Source: Candidatus Martarchaeota archaeon (GTDB taxonomy: Archaea; Micrarchaeota; Micrarchaeia; Micrarchaeales; Micrarchaeaceae). From it: a stretch of DNA of 48,016 bases. This document shows positions 33,386 through 40,146 of this stretch, piece after piece. The translations under genes were made by a program, and so were the position numbers. The stretch spans positions 1 to 48,016 of the forward strand of contig JAMCYG010000003.1 of the NCBI GenBank assembly GCA_023473425.1. The letters are read 5' to 3'. Numbering within the stretch: position 1 is the first letter of the stretch; each line of letters starts with the position of its first letter. The notes under the pieces were generated by a model. The model ran no database searches. It saw only the letters and a list, made by a program, of their open reading frames with translations, and was not told the DNA's origin.

Positions 33386-34087
33386 TCAGTTCCTGCCCAT
33401 GTTTTTGAGTATTGTCTTGAGGATTATATAGCCGTCCTGCCATGTCCTGAGCTTGCCGCTGCCTGTGGCCCTCTTCTTTTCCATGCTCGGCACCTCTAGG
33501 ACCCTGAGCCTCGCCTTTCTCGCCCTTATATTGATCTCAGTTTCTATGCCGAAGCCCTTCTCCCTGAGCTTAAGCTTCCTGAATGAATTCTTTGAGAAGC
33601 TCCTGTAGCCATAGCACATGTCGCTGTATCTTGAGCCGTAGAGCAGGTTGACCAGAGTGACGAAGCCTTTGTTCGCCAGCCTCCTGTAGATAGGCATGTC
33701 ATCCGAGCCCCCTCCAGTAAGATATCTCGAGCCCATGCATACGTCGTACCCGGTCTCTATTCCAGTTATAAGAAGCTTCAGCTCCGCAGGCCTGTTGGAT
33801 AGGTCTGCATCCATCGATATTATAATTTTGCCCCGCGCCGCATTGAATCCCTTTATCAGGGCGGAACCCTTCCCTTTGCTGTCGTACAGGACTTTCGCGC
33901 CTAGGGATTTCGCAATCTGGATTGTGCCATCGCTGGAATATCTGTCGACGACCAGTATCTCATATGAATAGCCGGAAAGCTCCTGCTTGACCCCTTTGAT
34001 TACCTTGCCTATATTGTCTTTCTCGTTCCATGTAGGTATGATTATGCTTACATATGGGGCAGCGCTGCGTTTATTTCTGGGGTTCAT
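33386..34087 (-). CDS. GT2 family glycosyltransferase (dolichyl-phosphate-sugar synthase-like)
   Basis: This is a cytosolic-face GT-A transferase that moves a sugar from a nucleotide donor, most likely to dolichyl phosphate. The 233-residue protein has VSIIIPTWNEKDNI (13-26), the donor site VVDRYSSDGT (46-55), the metal motif DADLS (93-97), the GSRYLTGGG segment and a later YGYRSFSK acceptor region, all standard for DPM1-type enzymes. It has no membrane helix. Its product could feed the membrane transferase that converges on it, which is inference. The two genes are convergent with a 19-base gap. Confidence 0.88.
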   Translation of the reverse strand: MNPRNKRSAAPYVSIIIPTWNEKDNIGKVIKGVKQELSGYSYEILVVDRYSSDGTIQIAKSLGAKVLYDSKGKGSALIKGFNAARGKIIISMDADLSNRPAELKLLITGIETGYDVCMGSRYLTGGGSDDMPIYRRLANKGFVTLVNLLYGSRYSDMCYGYRSFSKNSFRKLKLREKGFGIETEINIRARKARLRVLEVPSMEKKRATGSGKLRTWQDGYIILKTILKNMGRN

Positions 34088-34097
34088 GTGACCAACA

Positions 34098-34946
34098 TTA
34101 TTCTGATGGCTGCTGCTTGGTGGACTTCTTCGCCCTCCTACCCACCACGATTGATATCACTATGAGCGCGGCTATGATCAGTATCACGCCAACTATCAGC
34201 ATGATAAGGGTGTCAAAGCTGAATGGCGCAGCACTCTTTGACTTTAATGACAGGATCTGAAGTGTGGCATAGTGGGAGCCGTTATGATAGTACTGCGCGG
34301 CTATGCCCGCAGAGAACGAATTGTTATTTCCATAAATGGGCTTGTATGCGAATGAGACCTCTGACGAGCCACCCGGCGCGATCGAGACGTTCTTGTAGCT
34401 GGTGGCGTTCTGCGACGCATATAACGGCGATATCAGGAATGAGATACTTGCATTTATCGCGTATGGGCCGTAATTGACTACGGTGCCAATCACCTTGTCG
34501 CTCTTCTGCGACACATTTGTTACCAGCAGATTGCTCTGCACATAGTGGTTTATGTAGGATAGGCATGGAAACATCGTGACGAACGAGCTAGTGCCCTGCC
34601 TGTATGTGACTACGAACGTCTCCACATATGTGCCGCTGACTGAGAGGTTATGAAGGTCTATCTTAGAGACGCTGTAATTGCTTGCATTGAGCGCGGGCAA
34701 GAATATTGTGCTCTGGTTCGTCTGGGCACCAGCTATCACCGGTGCTATAACTACCTCCTGGGCAGGCCCGTTGCCGCTGTTATTCAGCCTGAAAAGCAGG
34801 TAACTGTGCGTTGCATTTATTGGAGAAGACGAGCATGCGCCAATAAGTGTAACAGTATACGCCGAACTCATCGAACTCATCGAGGAAAGGACAGCTACTG
34901 CAAGCGCAGAGAGAAGTATGTATCTGATAAAAGGTTTCGACATCAT
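34098..34946 (-). CDS. Secreted surface protein with C-terminal membrane anchor
   Basis: I start this 282-residue protein at the ATG-ATG at 34946. A frame start at 34967 adds seven residues that do not fit a signal peptide. Residues 1-30 are a signal peptide ending SMSSA/YT. The extracellular part (about 30-230) is beta-rich with many potential N-glycosylation sites, two cysteines (ACSSSP and FPCLSY), and reads like one or two Ig-like or CARDB-like domains. A membrane helix (about 243-266) and a short basic tail (GRRAKKSTKQQ) anchor it. It is not an archaeosortase substrate by pattern, because no short conserved motif precedes the helix. It is 10 bases upstream of the GT2 gene, so they share a transcript. 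Confidence 0.65.
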   Translation of the reverse strand: MMSKPFIRYILLSALAVAVLSSMSSMSSAYTVTLIGACSSSPINATHSYLLFRLNNSGNGPAQEVVIAPVIAGAQTNQSTIFLPALNASNYSVSKIDLHNLSVSGTYVETFVVTYRQGTSSFVTMFPCLSYINHYVQSNLLVTNVSQKSDKVIGTVVNYGPYAINASISFLISPLYASQNATSYKNVSIAPGGSSEVSFAYKPIYGNNNSFSAGIAAQYYHNGSHYATLQILSLKSKSAAPFSFDTLIMLIVGVILIIAALIVISIVVGRRAKKSTKQQPSE

Positions 34947-34967
34947 AAGCAACTCGCCCGCCTGCAA

Positions 34968-35035
34968 GATGGGCCGGCAATGTATAAATATTAGAGATAG
35001 TTTATATAATTTTATACTTTAGAGAGCTTTCATGA
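34968..35035. promoter_or_regulatory. Divergent promoter region, surface protein / radical SAM
   Basis: A leftward TATA-like atatttatac is near 34982-34991. A rightward tttatataatttta is near 35001-35014, about 30 bases before the radical SAM start. The two boxes are about 20 bases apart, so the two transcripts may compete. Confidence 0.45.
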
Positions 35036-36106
35036 GTGATGTCCTTGGGTGTAGGTAAGCTGATAGGGATAGCTGGCACGGCGCTGAAGAGCAATGTGGT
35101 AAAGCTCGGGAGGCCTTACAAGCTTAACTTCTGCATAACATACAACTGCCAAAGCAGGTGCAGGACATGCAACATATGGCAGATGAGGCCGAAGGGCGAG
35201 CTGACAATAGAAGAGATTCGTAAGTTGGCGGCCGCGAACCCTTACTTCAAATGGATAGAGCTTACAGGTGGAGAGCCCTTTCTTAGATCAGATATCGCAG
35301 AGATAGCCAAAGCTTTCAAGGAGCACTCTGACGGGCTTTACATACTCACTATGCCGACCAACTCTTTATGCGACCACAGCATGGTCGAATCTAAGCTCAG
35401 GCAGATACTCGATCTTGGTATACCAAGGGTAGCAATAACAGTAAGCCTCGATGGATACAAGGAGCTGCACGACATGATAAGGGGCATACCTGGCAACTAT
35501 GAGAAGGCAATAGACATGTTCAAGAGGCTGAAGGAGCTAAGGAAGAGCTACAGCAACTTATATTTCGTGTTCGGGTACACACTGAGCAAGCTGAACATGG
35601 GCAAGTTCGAGGAGACCTTCCAGGCTGTGAAGCGCGACATTCCAGACATAAAGTACAATGACTTCCACATCAACCTGGCGCAGATATCCACCAACTACTA
35701 CAACAATGGCGGCATGGACATAACGCCGAACGATCCTGTCGTAGTGAAGGAGATATCAGACTTCATAGACCACAGGGAGCCTACGGCAAGCGCCATAACG
35801 CTGATAGAGAACGCGTTCTTGAGGAGGCTGCTTGAGTACGCAAAGACGGGCGTCACCCCAATGCCGAGCAGGAGCCTTGAGGCATCCGTCTATCTTGACA
35901 GCTTCGGCAATGTGTTCCCATCAATAATGTGGGATATGAAGATCGGAAACGTACGGGATACGAACTTCAGCCTCGAACAAATACTCAAAGGCGAACAGGC
36001 GAAGCGCGCAATCGACGAGAAGAGGAAGGGCAAAGAGCCGCAGCACTGGACCTCGTGCGAGGCGTACCAGTCGCTCACGGGCAGCGTCATAAGCATATTA
36101 TCGTGA
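35036..36106 (+). CDS. Radical SAM protein
   Basis: This 356-residue radical SAM enzyme of the MoaA/SPASM-like group has LNFCITYNCQSRCRTC with the cluster cysteines at 38, 42 and 45, the SAM-binding GGEPFLR (about 79-85), and a strand with VSLDGYKELHD. The C-terminal part resembles a SPASM region (SVYLDSFGNVFPSIMWDMKIGN) but keeps only one cysteine, near the end (TSCEAY), so an extra cluster is unlikely. The start is GTG at 35036 with an in-frame ATG one codon later. The substrate is unknown. Related enzymes occur in glycan and lipid clusters, which suits the neighbours. Confidence 0.82.
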   Translation: MMSLGVGKLIGIAGTALKSNVVKLGRPYKLNFCITYNCQSRCRTCNIWQMRPKGELTIEEIRKLAAANPYFKWIELTGGEPFLRSDIAEIAKAFKEHSDGLYILTMPTNSLCDHSMVESKLRQILDLGIPRVAITVSLDGYKELHDMIRGIPGNYEKAIDMFKRLKELRKSYSNLYFVFGYTLSKLNMGKFEETFQAVKRDIPDIKYNDFHINLAQISTNYYNNGGMDITPNDPVVVKEISDFIDHREPTASAITLIENAFLRRLLEYAKTGVTPMPSRSLEASVYLDSFGNVFPSIMWDMKIGNVRDTNFSLEQILKGEQAKRAIDEKRKGKEPQHWTSCEAYQSLTGSVISILS

Positions 36107-36213
36107 TAGCGGTTGAATCACGATAGCGGTTGAGCGCCTTATTTTACAGCAGGCAACAGCAAACAACCATGCTGCAAACTCGTAGGAAGCGCTCGCTCTG
36201 CCGCCGTAAATTG
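36107..36213. other. Chromosomal flank of the integrated element
   Basis: This is sequence between the radical SAM gene and the left attachment repeat. It would originally have lain directly after the tRNA-Leu gene. A 12-base direct repeat, gatagcggttga, occurs at 36105-36116 and 36122-36133. Nothing else is evident. Confidence 0.45.
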
Positions 36214-36245
36214 AATTTGCAGGGGGAGAGATTTGAACTCTCGAA
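36214..36245 (-). repeat. Left attachment repeat
   Basis: This copy matches the tRNA-Leu 3' end (T-arm and acceptor strand) at 31 of 32 bases but has no other tRNA part next to it. The one mismatch at 36225 would break an acceptor-stem pair. It is therefore probably the element-derived version, which places strand exchange within about 36214-36224. Confidence 0.85.
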
Positions 36246-36301
36246 GGCGCTAAGGGTTTGAGAGTGTTTCCTAGCTGTTTCACGCCGATATTCCTAGCCA
36301 T
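36216..36301 (-). pseudogene. Integrase N-terminal fragment, int(N)
   Basis: Reading leftward from the ATG at 36301, the frame encodes 20 residues (MARNIGVKQL...), then enters the attachment repeat (SRVQISPPAN), then leaves the element into unrelated chromosome sequence. The same repeat in the same frame at the other end continues into the integrase body. This is the promoter-proximal part of the integrase gene as it would exist in the circular element. A TATA-like box (reverse strand, about 36321-36330) lies about 25 bases before the ATG. Confidence 0.75.
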
Positions 36302-36552
36302 ATTTCACACCAAAAACAACATAAATTTCTAAGCCAAGCAGGTTCATCTGAACCATAAATTATAGCCGAGCAAGGTATATAAGCAGAAACGGTTCAGATT
36401 TCCGGAGAATCTGAACCTTGAACCTCGCATAAGGTTATGCGAACAGTAACGTAAGCTCCAATATAAGGAATATGGTTATGCGGCCGTATAATCCAACCCA
36501 TATCTTCATTTCTAAGCGTGCAGATGTCCAGCGTATCTTCAAGCAACTTGTG
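36302..36552. promoter_or_regulatory. Regulatory region of the element with palindromes
   Basis: There is no gene here. Palindromes: GGTTCA-tc-TGAACC (36341-36354); GGTTCAGATT (36391-36400) with AATCTGAACC (36408-36417), a perfect 10-bp stem; CGCATAA-gg-TTATGCG (36426-36441). TATA-like boxes on the reverse strand are near 36321-36330 and 36374-36382, both pointing toward int(N). The shared GGTTCA core suggests operators for a repressor of integrase expression. The largest hairpin could also end the transcript of the winged-helix gene that stops at 36553. Confidence 0.5.
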
Positions 36553-37431
36553 TTATGGGCCGCTGCTCGCGGTGTTATTGTCACCTCCTATCTGATTCAA
36601 CTCATTCTCTACACTTACATTAAGCTGGTTCGTCGAGCCTACTTGTTCATTTGCATCAATGTTGTTTACAGCGACAGCCTTAAGCGAAGTTACAAGCATG
36701 TAAGTTGCATTCGCTGTGCTAGCTATCTTGGTGCGCATATCCATAAGTACGGACATGTTGCCAGCTGCGCCGACGCCAATAACATTGGCACTTAGCTGAT
36801 GATTTGGTACATCTACGTTGTAAGTCATGCCGTTTACGAGTATTCTGGCGGACGTTATGTTGAATCTGATCGTGCCAACACTGGCATTCATTGGCACTTT
36901 AAGCTTTCCTACCACCTCACTTACGTTTGTCAGCGACATCAAGTTTACTATACCTGTGGTATTATCAGTAATCCAGCCTGGTGAGTCGCGCATGCGAACC
37001 TGGAGGGAAGAATATGACACAAGCAAAGCCTGCGTGCCGTTGGGTACATTCGGCGGATCTGTTAGTTGGATTGTTAAGATGGTCGTGGCCTGCCCACCAT
37101 GCGGTATCAGGCCGATAAATGCGCCAACGCCGATGAATGCAGCTATGGCAATGCCCATCAGTATAAGCGGTATCATGTTGACTTCCTTGACGCAGATTGC
37201 CTTCTCAATGTTGAATCCGGGCTTTATGCGGTAGTATTTCCACCGTTTGGCATAACCGTTCTCTACTCTTTCTATCGCACCTATTCTCTCAAGCTCGGCA
37301 ATATGCACACTCACGGTGGACGGCGACAGACCCAGGAGTTTACTAATCTCTCCCGGCGTGCGTGGCCGCTTCGAAAGAATCTTGAGTACTCTCTTTTTCA
37401 TGTGCCATGTCTTGCTCATTGATGTCACCAT
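36553..37431 (-). CDS. Membrane-anchored winged-helix regulator with extracellular DUF4382-like domain
   Basis: This 292-residue protein has a clear ArsR-type winged helix at the start (KRVLKILSKRPRTPGEISKLLGLSPSTVSVHIAELERIGAIERV, given here as residues about 12-57), a wing (NGYAKRWKYYRI), one membrane helix (about 85-107) and an extracellular domain of about 180 residues. The extracellular part opens LTIQLTDPPNVPNGTQALLV, as in DUF4382 proteins, and has many potential N-glycosylation sites. It should read an outside signal and bind DNA inside. Its ATG overlaps the stop of the preceding gene. The likely target is the operon itself or integrase control. Confidence 0.72.
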   Translation of the reverse strand: MVTSMSKTWHMKKRVLKILSKRPRTPGEISKLLGLSPSTVSVHIAELERIGAIERVENGYAKRWKYYRIKPGFNIEKAICVKEVNMIPLILMGIAIAAFIGVGAFIGLIPHGGQATTILTIQLTDPPNVPNGTQALLVSYSSLQVRMRDSPGWITDNTTGIVNLMSLTNVSEVVGKLKVPMNASVGTIRFNITSARILVNGMTYNVDVPNHQLSANVIGVGAAGNMSVLMDMRTKIASTANATYMLVTSLKAVAVNNIDANEQVGSTNQLNVSVENELNQIGGDNNTASSGP

Positions 37432-37757
37432 TTCGTTTCAGGTTTCGGCTTTTCCCTCCTGATCAGCGCGGCATAAACCAGCAGCGCCCAGATTAAGAGT
37501 ACAGCTATGCCGGACAGAAAGATGACCTCTTTAATTTCTGAGGCATGTGCCAGTCCATTATGACTGATATTCCCGTATCCGAAGACCAGCATAGTAACGC
37601 CAGATACCAACATCGCTCCCATAACCATTACAATCGTCAATGGTCTCTTCAGTCTTTGCCGCATAATCCAGCACCTATATAATTCTAAAATCTTGCTTCC
37701 TGCACCGGTCCCGCCTACCAATTCTTTGGCGGGATCGGTGCCTGACTCTTTCCCCAT
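37425..37757 (-). CDS. Two-helix membrane protein of the element
   Basis: This small protein has two membrane helices (about 38-60 and 75-98 of the 110-residue form) and a basic tail (RREKPKPETKW). Two starts compete. ATG at 37757 overlaps the stop of the previous gene (TGATG), so coupling is possible. ATG at 37664 gives 79 residues (MRQRLKRPL...), a better membrane-protein N-terminus, and avoids translating through a strong hairpin (37702-37741). Its position before the membrane-anchored regulator suggests a partner or sensor subunit. No family was recognised. Confidence 0.5.
   Translation of the reverse strand: MGKESGTDPAKELVGGTGAGSKILELYRCWIMRQRLKRPLTIVMVMGAMLVSGVTMLVFGYGNISHNGLAHASEIKEVIFLSGIAVLLIWALLVYAALIRREKPKPETKW
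37702..37741 (-). terminator. Strong hairpin between element genes (terminator or attenuator)
   Basis: GCACCGGTCCCGCC (37702-37715) and GGCGGGATCGGTGC (37728-37741) form a 14-bp stem with one G-T mismatch and a 12-base loop. It starts 16 bases after the secreted-repeat protein stop and lies inside the long form of the next gene. Few T bases follow, so it may attenuate or protect the mRNA end rather than fully terminate. Confidence 0.5.
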
Positions 37758-38023
37758 CAGTTGCCGATTTCAGCTCCCGCATGCACGGTCTCTGCCGTGT
37801 CGGGGCCGCCGCCAACCTGCTGGACGTTGAGTCCACTCTGTACATCAGGCCCGCTTTGTACGTTCAGGCCGCTCTGTACATTCGCACCGCTCTGTGCGTT
37901 GGAGAGCGTTGACGCCCCTGCCAACGGCGTGTGCGTTGTGCTGCTTTGCGCAGCAACCATGCCAGCCATACCGGCTATTGTCAGTACTGTGGCAACCATC
38001 GCTGCCATTCCTATTCTGTTCAT
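37757..38023 (-). CDS. Secreted small repeat protein of the element
   Basis: This 88-residue protein has a signal peptide (about 1-25, ending MVAA/QS) and a mature part of about 60 residues. The mature part contains four and a half hexapeptide repeats of the form [N/D][V/A]QSG[x] (residues 42-68), encoded by an 18-bp tandem repeat at about 37820-37900. There are no cysteines and no membrane helix after the signal. It is the first gene of a three-gene operon with a GGTGA ribosome binding site and a TATA-like box near 38047-38060. Its function is unknown; surface coating or ligand for the membrane regulator are possibilities. Confidence 0.55.
   Translation of the reverse strand: MNRIGMAAMVATVLTIAGMAGMVAAQSSTTHTPLAGASTLSNAQSGANVQSGLNVQSGPDVQSGLNVQQVGGGPDTAETVHAGAEIGN
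37820..37900 (-). repeat. 18-bp tandem repeat, 4.5 copies, coding
   Basis: This in-frame tandem repeat lies inside the secreted protein gene and encodes the [N/D][V/A]QSG[x] hexapeptide. Such repeats change copy number by slippage, so length may vary between strains. Confidence 0.7.
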
Positions 38024-38279
38024 GCTATCACCAACACATTATTAGCTATAATATTAAAAGAGGTATTTAATTTGTTCGTTTTTATTTCGTTTTTAACGTC
38101 GTAGAATTTGAATACCTGATTGTGATAGTTTATAATCCTTAAACCCCAGCTCGTTCACTGGCTCAAGATGGTCGGTCATTGCATTCCCTTCCTCTTTCGC
38201 AGTTCACGAGGGGGTCGCCACAACTGGCTTTAAGCTTGCAACCAAGCAGCGGCTATCCTGGCCTTTAAGGAACCTCTGC

Positions 38280-38403
38280 GGCTGCTTCTGGGTGGGGGCA
38301 GAAGCAGCCTTGCTCGTTAGGTCGTAGTAGCCGTAGCCGCCGTCCGAACGAAGTTCGGCACGCCCGAACCTGCCCAGAGCAGGTGAAGGGCGTGAGGCGG
38401 CGG
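38280..38403 (+). ncRNA. Candidate structured RNA
   Basis: The sequence folds on paper into a first hairpin with a perfect 11-bp stem (38280-38290 with 38299-38309), followed by a three-way junction. The junction is closed by CCGCCG (38337-38342) with CGGCGG (38398-38403) and encloses CCGAAC/GTTCGG (38344-38358) and CACGCCC/GGGCGTG (38359-38365, 38388-38394), which itself holds CCTGC/GCAGG (38369-38383). The closely stacked stems and GC content well above the flanks argue for a functional RNA. A TATA-like box at 38128-38135 could drive it. The strand is uncertain. It is not RNase P, SRP or a tRNA by any motif I can see. Confidence 0.4.
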
Positions 38404-38410
38404 AGGCTTA

Positions 38411-38554
38411 CTAAAGACCTCAACTTAAGAGGTATGCTGTATTATTGATGGTTAGAAGTCCCTCGTGAATCAGAAGCTATTGAAGGTCTTGTCGTCGAGA
38501 GCCTACTAAAGACCTTTTGGGCTATAGGGTCTTTAGTCGCCCGGAGGTCTTTAG
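38411..38554. repeat. CTAAAGACC repeats, direct and inverted
   Basis: CTAAAGACCT occurs at 38411-38420 and 38506-38515, with reverse copies at 38527-38536 (one base different) and 38545-38554. The middle pair forms a perfect 10-bp stem ACTAAAGACC/GGTCTTTAGT (38505-38514, 38528-38537). Possible roles are iterons for replication or operators for the hicBA promoter just to the right. Confidence 0.55.
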
Positions 38555-38616
38555 TTAGGGCCAGGGCACCTCCTAAATTTAAATAGCTTGGGTTGTATAA
38601 TATACAGTGAACGGAC

Positions 38617-38841
38617 ATGAGAAGATATTTCAGGGTTGAAATAGAGCAGGACGAAGACGGCGTATTCGTAGCTACCGTACCGCAGTTGCCCGGATGCGTT
38701 TCTGATGGCAAGACTAGAAAGGAGGCCATAGAAAACGTCAAGGACGCCATAGCCGGTTATCTGGCTAGTCTTAAGAAGCACAACGAGCCGATACCGCCTT
38801 CTATAAAGGAGGAAGTCGTATCGGTGAATGTGAATGCCTAA
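38617..38841 (+). CDS. hicB: HicB family antitoxin
   Basis: This is the antitoxin partner of HicA, with a small RNase H-like fold. The 74-residue protein opens RYFRVEIEQDEDGVFVATVPQLPGCVSDGKTRKEAIENVKDAI, the standard HicB pattern (residues about 3-45). It ends without the usual ribbon-helix-helix or helix-turn-helix extension, so it probably cannot bind DNA by itself. The gene order antitoxin-then-toxin is the reverse of many hicAB loci but is known. Its stop overlaps the hicA start by eight bases. It sits next to the integrase and would help keep the element in the cell. Confidence 0.9.
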   Translation: MRRYFRVEIEQDEDGVFVATVPQLPGCVSDGKTRKEAIENVKDAIAGYLASLKKHNEPIPPSIKEEVVSVNVNA

Positions 38842-39061
38842 GATTCCTATAATATCAGCGGCAGAGGTAGTCAAGGCACTATCCAAGATTGGATATAGAT
38901 ACGACCATCAAACTGGAAGCCACATAATACTCAGAAATACGCAGCCTCCACACCGAAGAGCCGTAGTGCCAAATAGAAAAGAGGTGCCAAGAGGCACATT
39001 GCGTGCAATAATAAGGGAAGCCGGCTTAACAGTCGAAGAATTTGAACGGCTTCTAGACTAG
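38834..39061 (+). CDS. hicA: HicA family mRNA interferase toxin
   Basis: This is a small double-stranded-RNA-binding-fold toxin that cleaves mRNA. The 75-residue protein has GYRYDHQTGSHIILRN with the catalytic His30, then VVPNRKEVPRGTLRAIIREAGLTVEEF, the conserved family ending. Length is typical (about 60-85). It overlaps hicB by eight bases for coupled translation and converges on the integrase gene with a seven-base gap. All expected residues are present, so it should be active. Confidence 0.9.
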   Translation: MPKIPIISAAEVVKALSKIGYRYDHQTGSHIILRNTQPPHRRAVVPNRKEVPRGTLRAIIREAGLTVEEFERLLD

Positions 39062-39068
39062 ATTGTGT

Positions 39069-39836
39069 TCAATGGCTTAACGCTCTTTTCAGGTCTATGG
39101 CTTGACTCAATCCAAAGGCATTGTCTATTTCCTTGTATAGCTCATCCTTGCGTGTGGTTATGTAGGTCATTGTAGTACTTGGATTGCTGTGCCTTGCGAA
39201 CCTGCTGGTTAGCACTAGGTTGCCATTTGTCTGCTTAGCGAAGCTTGTTATAGCATAGTGCCTCAGGCTGTGGGTAGTCAGCCTGTGGAGGTGCCTTACG
39301 CTCCTGTTAGGGTTAGTTTCATCTGAGGTATCGTATACCTCGTCCAACCCTGCCAGCCGGACATAGTGCCTGAACCTGTTGCGGACGTAGTTTTGCTCTA
39401 AGAATGGTACCGACCGCTTGGTTCGCAGCTTTTCCGCATAGAACAGATAGCCCTGCGCCTCCTCAATCTCGGCCTTGTGCTTCGAGATGAAGGCTATGGT
39501 ATCCTTGAACAACGGCATCGGTATCAATAACGAGTCCATTACCCGAGCCTTTTCGGTCTTCAAGGTAAGTTCCCTCGTTTCTAGGTCTATCGAGTTTATG
39601 TTCACTCTGACCGCCTCGCCTATTCTAAGCCCAAGCTGCGCCTGATACCTGAATAGGAGGCGAAACCTGTCAGAGTCTATAACGTGAAGGAACCTTTGAA
39701 GCTGCGAATCGGAAAATGCCTTTGAGATTGAGCCATATTTCGGCGTTTTCTTCTTGCCGGCAAACCTCTTGGTTTGCGTCTTGTGCAATACTGATTGCAA
39801 CTGCTGTAATTGGTGCCATGAAACGTTCATGGACAC
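39069..39836 (-). CDS. Tyrosine recombinase, C-terminal part of split integrase, int(C)
   Basis: This is the catalytic body of the element's integrase, which would recombine the attachment sites. Catalytic residues are complete, numbered in this 255-residue form: Arg71 (LGLRIGEA), likely Lys96, HSLRH (189-193), His216 and the nucleophile Tyr225 (TTMTYI). GTG at 39836 is the first usable start in the integrated state. The frame stays open a further 31 codons to the attachment repeat and on into the tRNA, showing that the true N-terminus was separated by integration. Whether the truncated form is made or active is unknown. If it is inactive, excision would need another integrase copy. Confidence 0.85.
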   Translation of the reverse strand: MSMNVSWHQLQQLQSVLHKTQTKRFAGKKKTPKYGSISKAFSDSQLQRFLHVIDSDRFRLLFRYQAQLGLRIGEAVRVNINSIDLETRELTLKTEKARVMDSLLIPMPLFKDTIAFISKHKAEIEEAQGYLFYAEKLRTKRSVPFLEQNYVRNRFRHYVRLAGLDEVYDTSDETNPNRSVRHLHRLTTHSLRHYAITSFAKQTNGNLVLTSRFARHSNPSTTMTYITTRKDELYKEIDNAFGLSQAIDLKRALSH

Positions 39837-39928
39837 CTGCTTGAGGTTGTCGGAAAACCTATTGAAATCTTCCTTCCTTGAAGATTTCCATTTCGGATTT
39901 CTGAACCCTTGCTTGACGTCTATTTTTA

Positions 39929-39960
39929 AATTTGCAGGGAGAGAGATTTGAACTCTCGAA
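39929..39960 (-). repeat. Right attachment repeat (tRNA-Leu 3' end)
   Basis: This is the second copy of the 32-bp repeat and overlaps the T-arm and acceptor strand of the intact tRNA-Leu gene. Its base at 39940 keeps the acceptor pair, so it is probably the original chromosomal version. Confidence 0.85.
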
Positions 39961-40015
39961 CCCCTAAGGGAACGGGCCCTAAACCCGCCGCGTTTGGCCG
40001 CTCCGCCATCCCTGC
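39933..40015 (-). tRNA. tRNA-Leu (anticodon TAG)
   Basis: This is a full class II tRNA, 83 bases without an encoded CCA. Acceptor strands GCAGGGA and TCCCTGC pair exactly, with discriminator A. The anticodon stem GCGGG/CCCGT carries the loop TTTAGGG, giving anticodon TAG, which reads CUN leucine codons. The long variable arm CCC-TTA-GGG and the T-arm GAGAG-TTCAAAT-CTCTC are as expected for leucine. It is the integration target of the element on its left and divergent from the seryl-tRNA synthetase gene on its right. Confidence 0.93.
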
Positions 40016-40146
40016 AGGAACAGATAGAGATGGTGATTAAAATAGAAATAGCTTACTAATCCGCCTAGGAAAGAGATGAAGCCTACACAAATGGTTTTTA
40101 ACACTTGATTCTGATATATAGTAATAATATTCAAGGCGTGAGGCAA
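40016..40146. promoter_or_regulatory. Divergent promoter region, tRNA-Leu / seryl-tRNA synthetase
   Basis: A leftward TATA-like ctattttaat is near 40033-40043, about 22 bases from the tRNA 5' end. A rightward gatatata is near 40113-40120, about 30 bases before the synthetase ATG. A gtgagg ribosome binding site lies just before that ATG. Confidence 0.45.

Larger units (their letters stand above)
38024..38616. promoter_or_regulatory. Long non-coding region of the element
   Basis: This 593-base region has no protein gene. From left to right it holds the TATA-like box for the leftward three-gene operon (about 38047-38060), a rightward TATA-like tttataat (38128-38135), a GC-rich structured segment (38280-38403), four CTAAAGACC-type repeats (38411-38554), and a TATA-like tttaaata near 38577-38585 for hicB. 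It is the best candidate for the element's replication origin or a non-coding RNA. Confidence 0.5.
36214..39960. mobile_element. Integrated genetic element in tRNA-Leu(UAG), SSV-type split integrase
   Basis: The element is bounded by 32-bp direct repeats at 36214-36245 and 39929-39960, identical except for one base (36225 against 39940). The right copy is the 3' end of an intact tRNA-Leu gene. Joining the two ends across one repeat restores a single 315-codon tyrosine recombinase reading from 36301 leftward, through the repeat, then from 39928 leftward to 39069. The frame is unbroken, so integration splits the integrase gene as in SSV-type archaeal elements. Cargo: split integrase, membrane-anchored winged-helix protein, two small membrane/secreted proteins, HicBA, and a structured non-coding stretch. 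No replication or capsid gene is recognisable in its 3.7 kb. Confidence 0.85.

Noticed and set aside
36216-36301. A second tRNA-Leu on the minus strand
   Set aside because: Only the T-arm and 3' acceptor strand match. There is no 5' acceptor strand, D-arm or anticodon arm, so it is an attachment repeat.
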